A DNA stretch of 64,000 nt from JAVDCA01 sp035293985. Lineage in GTDB: Bacteria > Pseudomonadota > Alphaproteobacteria > Rhizobiales > Xanthobacteraceae. The DNA is taken from NCBI GenBank assembly GCA_035293985.1, contig DATGLS010000054.1, positions 83,304 to 147,303 of the forward strand. The letters are read 5' to 3'. This document shows, one piece after another, positions 57,825-64,000 of the stretch. Under the pieces are notes generated by a model. That model had not been told where the DNA came from, did no database searches, and worked only from the letters and a program-made list of their open reading frames with translations. The translations under genes and the position numbers were made by a program. Position 1 is the stretch's first letter. Each line of letters opens with the position of its first letter.

Positions 57825-58301
57825 TCACACCGCGAGCGTGATCAGCTCGGGGTGCAACACATCTTCCGCGATGGTGATCGTCGCCACCGACACGGGCAGA
57901 GTGAACCGGCGCGGGCCGGCACTGCCGGGATTGAGCCAGAGCACGCCGTTGCGCGTCTCGATGGACGGCTTGTGCGAATGGCCGAAGATCACGGCAGCGA
58001 AGCCGGCGGTCGGCGGATCGAGGTCGAGCTCGTCGATGATGTGCAGGACGTAGATGAGATGGCCGCCCGCATCGACGAGCTCGGTCGTCGGTAGCCGCGC
58101 GGTCCAGCTTCCCGTGTCGACGTTGCCGCGCACCGCATGCACGGGCGCGATTGCGCGCAGGGCGTCGAGCACCTCCGGCCGGCCGACGTCGCCCGCATGA
58201 ATGATGAGGTCGCTGCCGGCGAGCGCATCGAGCGCCGGCGGGCGCATGAGCCCGTGCGTATCGGAAATGACGCCGACGAGGCGGGGGTTCGCGTGATTCA
58301 C
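57825..58301 (-). CDS. YfcE/MJ0936-type metallophosphoesterase
   Basis: A 158-residue protein with the metal-binding motifs GVISDTHGL (Asp14, His16), IHAGDVG, VRGNVD and FGHSH in order, followed by NPGSAGPRR. All ligands of the calcineurin-like two-metal site are present. Related enzymes hydrolyse phosphodiesters such as cAMP or model substrates. GTG at 58301 is chosen because family members start just before the first motif. ATG at 58376 would add 25 residues of unrelated sequence. Confidence 0.88.
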   Translation of the reverse strand: MNHANPRLVGVISDTHGLMRPPALDALAGSDLIIHAGDVGRPEVLDALRAIAPVHAVRGNVDTGSWTARLPTTELVDAGGHLIYVLHIIDELDLDPPTAGFAAVIFGHSHKPSIETRNGVLWLNPGSAGPRRFTLPVSVATITIAEDVLHPELITLAV

Positions 58302-58418
58302 GCCCCAGGATAACGTCGCCGCACGGGAAACCAACCCCCCCAAAATGGTGAAAACGCGAGATATTGCCGGCGTCATATGACGCTGCCACGATGTCGGCGC
58401 CAACCGCAGGAGATCACC

Positions 58419-59267
58419 ATGCACTCGATCCGTATGATCGCACTGTCGGCGGCGCTCGCCTGCGCCGCGTCGGCGCCGGCCGCCGCCTGGGGTCCCGAAG
58501 GGCACTCGATCGTCGCCGAGATCGCGCAGCGGCGGCTCACCCCCGAGGCGGCCGCGATGGTGGCGGACCTGCTCGGGCGCGGCCACTCGCTCGCGTCGAT
58601 CGCGAGCTGGGCGGACGACATCCGCGATGCGCGGCCGCAGACCTACAACTGGCATTTCGTCGACATTCCGCTCGGTGTCCCGACCTATCTCGAGAAGCGC
58701 GACTGCAAGGCCGACGTCAAGGGCGACTGCATCGTGCTCGCGCTCGGCCGCGTGCGCGACGACCTGCGGTGCGGCGCGCGCCAGGACAGGCAAGAGGCGC
58801 TGAAGCTCGCGGTCCATTTCGTCGGCGACATCCACCAGCCGCTGCACACGGTGCTGGAGGCGCTCGGCGGCAACCAGATCAAGGTCGACGTGTTCATGCG
58901 CGGGATGACCTGCACGGGCACCTGCGAACCGACACATGTGCCGAGCAACCTGCACATGGCGTGGGACGTCGACCTGATCCGCGCCACCGTGTGGGACTGG
59001 GGGCATTATGTCGATCGCCTCGAGGACGGCTGGCTCATGAGCGACGAGGCGAGGAAGCCCGGCATCGACGGCGGCACGCCGGAGCAATGGGCGAACGAGA
59101 CGCATGCGGTGGCGCCGGTGGTATGGAACGGGCGCCGCGCCGACAACGTGCTGGACGACGCCTACTACCGCGCCGTGCTCCCGGTCCTCGACCGTCAGCT
59201 CGGCGTCGCGGGGCTGCGGCTGGCGCGGTTTCTGAATGAGGCGGCGGCAGGGCATTGCGGGGAGTAA
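58419..59267 (+). CDS. S1/P1 family nuclease
   Basis: A 282-residue secreted protein. The signal peptide (MIALSAALACAASAPAAA) is cleaved to expose Trp in WGPEGHSIVAEIAQRR, the N-terminal zinc ligand of this family. Other ligands are Asp in SWADDIRD, His in NWHFVD, His and Asp in HFVGDIHQPLH, and His and Asp in NLHMAWDVD. The set for three Zn2+ ions appears complete. Family members degrade single-stranded nucleic acids and 3'-nucleotides. AGGAGATCACC precedes the ATG. S1/P1 nucleases are best known from fungi and plants but occur in bacteria. Confidence 0.93.
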   Translation: MHSIRMIALSAALACAASAPAAAWGPEGHSIVAEIAQRRLTPEAAAMVADLLGRGHSLASIASWADDIRDARPQTYNWHFVDIPLGVPTYLEKRDCKADVKGDCIVLALGRVRDDLRCGARQDRQEALKLAVHFVGDIHQPLHTVLEALGGNQIKVDVFMRGMTCTGTCEPTHVPSNLHMAWDVDLIRATVWDWGHYVDRLEDGWLMSDEARKPGIDGGTPEQWANETHAVAPVVWNGRRADNVLDDAYYRAVLPVLDRQLGVAGLRLARFLNEAAAGHCGE

Positions 59268-59378
59268 GGTGGGCAAAATCGCGTGGCGCGGTGCATCCGC
59301 GTGGGCAACCGCGCGCGACGCGATTTTGCCCACGCGGACAGGCGGGCGCGGGTTGCCCACCCTAGGTGAAGACGCAGC
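59268..59378. repeat. GTGGGCAAAATCGCGTGGCG inverted repeat
   Basis: GGTGGGCAAAATCGCGTGGC and GCGACGCGATTTTGCCCACG form an inverted pair, followed by GGTTGCCCACCCTAGG. The whole lies between convergent nuclease and DUF2214 genes and could terminate both. A second full copy lies at 59900-60002. Confidence 0.82.
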
Positions 59379-59382
59379 TTCG

Positions 59383-59826
59383 TCAGAAAATTCCGTAGCC
59401 GCGCGCCATGGCGGCGGCGAAGGCGAGCAGCAGCGGAAACAGCGCCACCTCGAGCCAGAGAAAGCGCCGCGTCCGCGCGACGGCCTCGTCCGACGGCGGG
59501 CCGCCGGCGCGCCGCCACCGCAGGTACGCGATCGTCGGTGGGACCGAGAGCAGGCCGATGAGCGCGAAGGTGCCGATCTTGGCCCAGAAGAATGCGTTGT
59601 GCTCGTAATAGTCCCACCCCTTGGCGGCGAAGATCGCGCGCGAGAAGCCGATGACGAGAATGAGGACGGCGAAGACGCCATAGGCGGCGTCGATCGGCAC
59701 GACGCGGGCGACGACGGCAGCATCGATGCCGCGGCGAACGATCACCAGCTCGGCGCACAGGACGCCGAACAGCGCGAAGATGAAGACGTGGTGCAGGATC
59801 GCCAGCGTGAGATCGCGATCGAACAT
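59383..59826 (-). CDS. DUF2214 family inner-membrane protein
   Basis: A 147-residue protein with four hydrophobic segments: LAILHHVFIFALFGVLCAEL, AAYGVFAVLILVIGFSRAIF, FWAKIGTFALIGLLSVPPTI and WLEVALFPLLLAFAAAMA. FAAKGWDYYEHNAFFWAK in the loop is characteristic of DUF2214. No function is established for the family. The gene stands alone between two copies of the GGGCAAAATCGC repeat. Confidence 0.9.
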   Translation of the reverse strand: MFDRDLTLAILHHVFIFALFGVLCAELVIVRRGIDAAVVARVVPIDAAYGVFAVLILVIGFSRAIFAAKGWDYYEHNAFFWAKIGTFALIGLLSVPPTIAYLRWRRAGGPPSDEAVARTRRFLWLEVALFPLLLAFAAAMARGYGIF

Positions 59827-59894
59827 CGGCTGGTCCTCGATGATTGCCTTGCGCGCGACGGTGCGATTCTAGGAGGGGTATGATCTCGGGTCCA

Positions 59895-59999
59895 GCCGTA
59901 GGGTGGGCGGGGCAACCGCGCCCCTGTGTCCGCGTGGGCAAAATCGCCTCGCACGCGGTTGCCCACGCGGAGAGTCACCGTCACGCGATTTTGCCCACC
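59895..59999. repeat. GTGGGCAAAATCGCCTCGCA inverted repeat
   Basis: GGGTGGGCGGGGCAACCGCG, CGTGGGCAAAATCGCCTCGC, GGTTGCCCACGCGG and CGTCACGCGATTTTGCCCAC. It contains the same GGGCAAAATCGC/GCGATTTTGCCC pair as the element at 59268 plus a GGCAACCGCG/CGCGGTTGCC pair. It abuts the stop of the flavin oxidoreductase gene. Confidence 0.82.
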
Positions 60000-61700
60000 T
60001 TACGGGAGCAATGCGGCCGCGAAGGCGCTGGCGATGGCGGGGCGGCTTTTGCCGGCCTGGGCGGCGTCGCCGATGATGACGACCTTCTGCTCGGGACGGG
60101 CGAGCTTGCGCAGCGTCTCGCCGGTCGCGCGGCGGGCGCGGTGGTAGAACCAGTCGCGAACCGCCTCGTTGGCAAAGATCGCGCGCACGCCCGGCCAGCG
60201 GGCGGCGCCGAGGTCGAGCAGCGAGGTGGCGAGCGCACGCAGACCGAGGCGATAACGCGCGCCGGTCGCGACCACGATCCGGTCGAACGGGGCGAGCTCG
60301 GCGGGCGCCTTGCGCACATCGAGGCCGTAGCGAAAGACCACGCCGCGTTGCGTGCACAGTGCCACCATGTCATTGACGTAGCGCTCGAACGAAAATGGAT
60401 TGGCGGCGACCTCCTGAAAGAGCGGCGCCTTGCCGGCGTAACGGAAGGCGCCGCCTGCTTGTGCCGAGCGCTCGAACACCGTCACCTGGTTTCCCACCGC
60501 GACGAGCGATGCGTAGGTGAGGCCGGCGGGACCGGCGCCGATGACGGCGATGCGCTCGCGCCGGGGCGGCGTCGCGGCGGCGAACTTGCTCTCGCGCCCG
60601 GCCGCGCCATTGACGACGCAGCGCAGCTGCGTGCCGCCGCGCATCTCGTTGATGCAGGTGTTGCAGGCGAGGCAGCGGCGGATCGGCTCGCCGCGCTCGA
60701 GCTTGGCGACCCACTCGGGATCGGCGATCAGCGTGCGGCCGAGCGAGACGAAGTCGGCCTTGCCGTCGGCGACCGCGGCGGTCGCGATCTGCGGATCGCC
60801 GAGCCTACCGACTGCGATCACCGGCACGGCGACCTGCTTCTTCACCTGCGCGGCGTAGTCGAGGAAGGTCGCGTCGGGATATTGCATCGGCGGGATCATG
60901 CGCGCGGCGGAGGGCAGCGAACGATAGTGCCCGGCCGCGACGTGCAGCGCGTCGGCGCCCGCCTGCGCGGCCCACGCGGCGGCCTGGATGCCATCGGCCG
61001 GGACCAGGCCTTCGGGAAAATAATCGTCGACCGAGATGCGGAAGATCACGGGAATTGCCACCGCGGCCTTGACGGCGCGCAGAACCTCGAGGCCGAAGCG
61101 CGCGCGGTTCTCGAGCGAGCCGCCATAGGCGTCGGTGCGGCGGTTCTCGAACGGGGTGAGGAACTGGGAAATCAGATAGCCGTGCGCCGCGTGGATCTCG
61201 ACGCAGTCGAAGCCGGCCTTTTCGGCCCGCGCGGCCGCGGCCGCGAAGGCCGCGGTGGTGTCGCGGATATCTTCGAGCGTCATCTCCTTCGGAACGATGG
61301 TCTCGTTGGTGACCTCGAACACCGGATGCGGGACCGGCGAGGGCGCGAGCGGCGTCTCGCCGCAGATATCCTGGCGCGTGTGGCCGCCGCCGTGGCCGAG
61401 CTGGATCGAGCATTTGCCGCCGCCGGCGTGGATCGCGTCGGTGAGACGCCTGAGGCCGGGCAGGAAGCGGTCGTCGTAGATGCCGAGCTCGCGCTTGCGG
61501 TGGCGCCCGGCGCGCGTCGGCGAAGCCATCTCGACGGTGATCAGCCCGACCCCGCCGCGCACCCGCGCCATGTAGTAGGCGATCGAATCGTCGGTGACGT
61601 GGCCCTCGGCGTCGGAGAGGCGCGTCGTCATCGGCGGCATGACGATGCGGTTGCGGATCTCGAGCGCGCCGATGCGGCCCGGAGTGAGGAGCGGGTTCAT
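60000..61700 (-). CDS. 2,4-dienoyl-CoA reductase-like FMN/FAD/iron-sulfur oxidoreductase
   Basis: A 566-residue protein. The N-terminal Old Yellow Enzyme barrel carries NRIVMPPMTTRL, CVEIHAAHGYLISQFLTPFE, RTDAYGGSLENR and GRTLIADPEW. A Cys cluster CLACNTCINE then ...LRCVVN follows at about 350, consistent with a 4Fe-4S cluster. The C-terminus has a nucleotide-binding IAVIGAGPAGLTYASL. This architecture is that of FadH and related enoate reductases. It follows the SDR gene by 8 bases on the same strand, so the pair is cotranscribed. Its substrate is unknown. Confidence 0.92.
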   Translation of the reverse strand: MNPLLTPGRIGALEIRNRIVMPPMTTRLSDAEGHVTDDSIAYYMARVRGGVGLITVEMASPTRAGRHRKRELGIYDDRFLPGLRRLTDAIHAGGGKCSIQLGHGGGHTRQDICGETPLAPSPVPHPVFEVTNETIVPKEMTLEDIRDTTAAFAAAAARAEKAGFDCVEIHAAHGYLISQFLTPFENRRTDAYGGSLENRARFGLEVLRAVKAAVAIPVIFRISVDDYFPEGLVPADGIQAAAWAAQAGADALHVAAGHYRSLPSAARMIPPMQYPDATFLDYAAQVKKQVAVPVIAVGRLGDPQIATAAVADGKADFVSLGRTLIADPEWVAKLERGEPIRRCLACNTCINEMRGGTQLRCVVNGAAGRESKFAAATPPRRERIAVIGAGPAGLTYASLVAVGNQVTVFERSAQAGGAFRYAGKAPLFQEVAANPFSFERYVNDMVALCTQRGVVFRYGLDVRKAPAELAPFDRIVVATGARYRLGLRALATSLLDLGAARWPGVRAIFANEAVRDWFYHRARRATGETLRKLARPEQKVVIIGDAAQAGKSRPAIASAFAAALLP

Positions 61701-61708
61701 GCGATGGA

Positions 61709-62491
61709 TCACATCCCCTTCACCTCGCCGCCGTCCATGTCGATGGTGGCGCCGTGCAGCCAGCGGCCGCGCGGGGAGACCAGGAAGGCGACGAGGCCGC
61801 CGATGTCCTCGGGCGTGCCGAAGCGGGTGATCCCGATCTCGTGCAGATGCATGGCGCGCACCTCGGCCTCGCTCTTGCCGGTGCGCTCGACGTCGGCGCG
61901 GATGCGGCGCCATAGCCGGTCGGTCTCGACGTGGCTCGGGTGGATGGTGTTGACCTGCACGCCCTCCTTTTTGCCGCGGTCGGCGAGCGCCTTGGAGAAG
62001 GCGGCTGCCGCGGCGTTGACCGAGCTGCCGATGGTGAACTCGGCGGTCGGCATGCGCCCGCCGGTGCCGCCGATGGTGACGATCGAGCCCTTCGCGTCGC
62101 GCAGCAGCGGCCAAGCGGCGCGGGCGAGCCGCACATGGGCGAAGAATTTGAGCGCATAGCCGTCCGCCCAGTCGGCGTCGGTCAACTGAAGGAAGTCGCC
62201 GCGCTTGGTGGTGCCGGCATTGTTGATCAGGATGTCGATATGCCCGAAGGCGCGCTTGGCCGCCTCGACCAGCGCCGCCGGCGCGCCCTCGGCGCGCAGA
62301 TCGCTGGTCGCATACTGCGCGGTGCGGCCGAGCTTCTTCACGGCGGCGGCCACGTCGTCGAGCGCGGCCTCGTCGCGCCCGGTGAGCATCACGTCACAGC
62401 CTTCGGCGGCGAGCGTCAGGGCGACGCCGCGGCCGATGCCGCGGCTCGAGCCGGTGACGAGTGCGACCTTGCCGGTCAGTCCGAGATCCAT
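61709..62491 (-). CDS. Divergent SDR family oxidoreductase lacking the YxxxK motif
   Basis: A 260-residue SDR with a normal cofactor motif (VTGSSRGIGRG) and LINNAG near 90. At the catalytic site the expected Tyr-x-x-x-Lys reads GSSVN in TIGSSVNAAAAAFSKALA, so both catalytic residues seem absent by eye alignment. It may be a non-catalytic partner or use other residues. RFGTPEDIGGLVAFLVS and the C-terminal WLHGATIDMDGGE are normal. It is probably in one operon with the flavin oxidoreductase that starts 8 bases downstream. Confidence 0.9.
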   Translation of the reverse strand: MDLGLTGKVALVTGSSRGIGRGVALTLAAEGCDVMLTGRDEAALDDVAAAVKKLGRTAQYATSDLRAEGAPAALVEAAKRAFGHIDILINNAGTTKRGDFLQLTDADWADGYALKFFAHVRLARAAWPLLRDAKGSIVTIGGTGGRMPTAEFTIGSSVNAAAAAFSKALADRGKKEGVQVNTIHPSHVETDRLWRRIRADVERTGKSEAEVRAMHLHEIGITRFGTPEDIGGLVAFLVSPRGRWLHGATIDMDGGEVKGM

Positions 62492-62519
62492 TTTTTTCCC
62501 CTCACGTTGAATAGAGCGC

Positions 62520-62825
62520 TCAACCGGGCCGGATGTTGGCGTCTTGGCTGATCTGCGACAAGCGGGCGATTTCCGCGCCGATGAAGATGCGGAATTCTTC
62601 CGCCGAGCCGGCCACCACCTCGGCTTTCACCACCGCGAAGGGCCGGCCTAGCCGCGCCGCGTGACCCTCGGCGAGCAGGCGCGCCCAGAGATCGCTGCCG
62701 CCACCCGCCGCGAAGGGCACCACCAGATCGACGGTGCGGGTCGGGTAGTTTTCAGCATGCGACAGGGATGGGCACGCCGCGAGCGCGAGAGCCGACAAGG
62801 TGAAATCGCGGCGATTGTTGGCCAT
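62520..62825 (-). pseudogene. Bug/TctC binding protein with in-frame internal deletion
   Basis: The 101-residue frame starts like a normal Bug/TctC protein: a Tat-type leader (NNRRDFTLSALALAACPSLS), then YPTRTVDLVVPFAAGGGSDL and LGRPFAVV. It then jumps directly to KAEVVAGSAEEFRIFIGAE and SQDANIRPG, which is the usual C-terminal end. About 220 residues between are missing, including AAPDGYT, the PYKG loop and PTVGE. The junction keeps the frame open. A binding protein without these lobes cannot be functional. Confidence 0.82.
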
Positions 62826-62940
62826 GCGTTTCCGGCGCATTCAAGCGGCATCGAGCGGCTTGTGCGCCGTTGATCGCGCGCTTGCCGGGCTCGTATAAGT
62901 GTATCCCCACCGACGCATTTCCGCACCGGGATCGACAAGC

Positions 62941-63723
62941 ATGCGCACCAAGGCGAACGGCATCAATTTCAACTACGTCGTCGACGGCCCCGAGGGGGCG
63001 CCGTGGATCATCTTCTCCAATTCGCTCGCGACCACGGTCGCGATGTGGGACGAGCAGGCGGCGGCACTCAAGGGCAAGTACCGCGTGCTGCGCTACGACC
63101 AGCGTGGCCACGGCGCGACCGACGCGCCGGCCGGGCGCTACGCGTTCGACACGCTGGTCGCGGACGCGGCCGCGCTGATGGATGCGGTCGGCATCCAGAA
63201 GGCCTATTTCGGCGGCCTGTCGATGGGCGGCGCGACGGCGCTCGGCCTCGCGCAGCAGCATCCGGATCGCGTCAACGGCATCATCATCTGCGACTCGGGC
63301 TGCATGTCGACGCCGGCGTCGAGCCAGCAATGGGAGGAGCGCATCGCCGTGGCGCAGAGCAAGGGCATGGAGGCGCTGGTCGAGCCGACCATCGCGCGCT
63401 GGTTTCCGCCCGAGACCGTGGCGAAGAACCCAGCCCATCTCGACAAGGTGCGCGGGATGATCCGCAACACCCCGGCGAACGGCTTCATCGGCTGTGCGGC
63501 CGCGCTCGCCGATCACAATTACAACGCCAAGGTCGCGACGGTGAAATGCCCGGTCCTGTTCATCTGCGGCGAGAAGGACGGCGCGACGCCGGGCGCGATG
63601 AAGGACATGCAGAAGAGGTTGCCGGGCTCGCGCTACGTCGAGATGGCCGGGGCGGGGCACATCTCCAACATGGACCGGCCGGCGGAGTTCAACAAGGCGG
63701 TGGCGGAGTTCTTGGGCGGGTAG
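62941..63723 (+). CDS. 3-oxoadipate enol-lactonase-like alpha/beta hydrolase
   Basis: A 260-residue alpha/beta hydrolase with NYVVDGPEGAPWIIFSNSL, YDQRGHGATDAPAG, the nucleophile elbow GGLSMGG (Ser94), Asp213 in CGEKDGATP and His240 in GAGHISN. The pattern is that of PcaD, which opens the enol-lactone of the beta-ketoadipate pathway. No other pca genes are present in view, so an alternative esterase role is possible. The ATG at 62941 is the natural beginning; upstream codons lack a ribosome binding site. Confidence 0.88.
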   Translation: MRTKANGINFNYVVDGPEGAPWIIFSNSLATTVAMWDEQAAALKGKYRVLRYDQRGHGATDAPAGRYAFDTLVADAAALMDAVGIQKAYFGGLSMGGATALGLAQQHPDRVNGIIICDSGCMSTPASSQQWEERIAVAQSKGMEALVEPTIARWFPPETVAKNPAHLDKVRGMIRNTPANGFIGCAAALADHNYNAKVATVKCPVLFICGEKDGATPGAMKDMQKRLPGSRYVEMAGAGHISNMDRPAEFNKAVAEFLGG

Positions 63724-63798
63724 GGCAAGCGGCCCATGGTTGGAGACGATGGCTCGAGACGCCGCGCGCGAAGATGCGCGCGGCTCCTAATACGAAAC

Positions 63799-64000
63799 CT
63801 AGGTGGTTCGGGCAGCGATTGGTTTGATATCTACGGCATATCCGAGGTTCTCGAGGCGGCGGACGAGGCGCTGGGTATGGGTGATCTTAGAGCGGCGCTG
63901 GAAGTGGTCGGCACCGAGATCGTGATACGGGGTGCCGTTCTTGAGGATGTGGTAGACGGCCGTGAGGATCGAGGCGGCGACTGCGCAAATCGCCTTCTTT
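63799..64000 (-). mobile_element. IS110-type transposase, C-terminal part at window edge
   Basis: The minus strand encodes KKAICAVAASILTAVYHILK, then NGTPYHDLGADHF and LVRRLENLGYAVDI before a TAG at 63799. This is the C-terminal end typical of IS110-family transposases, which use a DEDD domain and a Ser-containing C-terminal domain. The gene runs out of the window at its 5' side, so intactness cannot be judged. Confidence 0.82.

Overview
The window is high-GC DNA from a Hyphomicrobiales (Rhizobiales) alphaproteobacterium, probably near the Xanthobacteraceae/Bradyrhizobiaceae. The signs are an HrcA/CIRCE-controlled groES, a usg gene, an Anbu proteasome-like operon, a D-tartrate dehydratase matching the Bradyrhizobium enzyme at every catalytic position, several Bug/TctC solute-binding proteins without TctAB partners, and many dispersed palindromic repeats of the rhizobial type. 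All calls are by eye; no database search was run.

Layout. 0-8.4 kb: groES with CIRCE, usg, a zeta-toxin-like pair, a cyclophilin-fold protein, a TctC/SDR pair beside an HxlR regulator, and a cytochrome c plus isoquinoline-1-oxidoreductase-like molybdoenzyme operon. 8.5-12.9 kb: the Anbu operon (circularly permuted ATP-grasp, alpha-E, transglutaminase, Anbu). 13-22 kb: feruloyl-CoA synthase, an amino-acid-type periplasmic binding protein, a CinA-like protein, a subtilisin-like protease, xanthine phosphoribosyltransferase and a cupin. 22.0-26.6 kb: tRNA-Leu(UAA) followed by AT-richer accessory DNA with a Fic toxin/antitoxin-like pair, a PIN-domain pseudogene, and small secreted or membrane proteins. 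26.8-33.5 kb: a cytochrome P450 relic between two repeat copies, a CheB methylesterase with a split zinc-motif partner, a Crp/Fnr regulator, an AI-2E-type membrane protein, and a ribbon-helix-helix regulator with a PHB-depolymerase-type esterase.

33.6-41 kb: tarD divergent from a TctC gene, a WG-repeat protein, a class II Fic protein with an AT-rich leader, small hypotheticals and a PfkB kinase. 41.3-47.8 kb: the most unusual locus, a multi-domain TIR-like protein translationally coupled to a 1207-residue STAND NTPase with a transmembrane segment and a helical-repeat C-terminus, facing an exported helical protein. 48-57.7 kb: a TctC/TcuA/MmgE-PrpD set suited to tricarballylate-like acids, then a class V aminotransferase with a complete ABC importer. 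57.8-64 kb: a phosphoesterase, an S1/P1 nuclease, a DUF2214 protein, a flavin oxidoreductase/SDR pair, a TctC gene with a large internal deletion, an enol-lactonase-like hydrolase, and the end of an IS110-type transposase.

The overall picture is a free-living catabolic bacterium taking up and degrading aromatic and carboxylic acids, with scattered toxin-antitoxin or conflict modules and heavy colonisation of intergenic DNA by short repeats.
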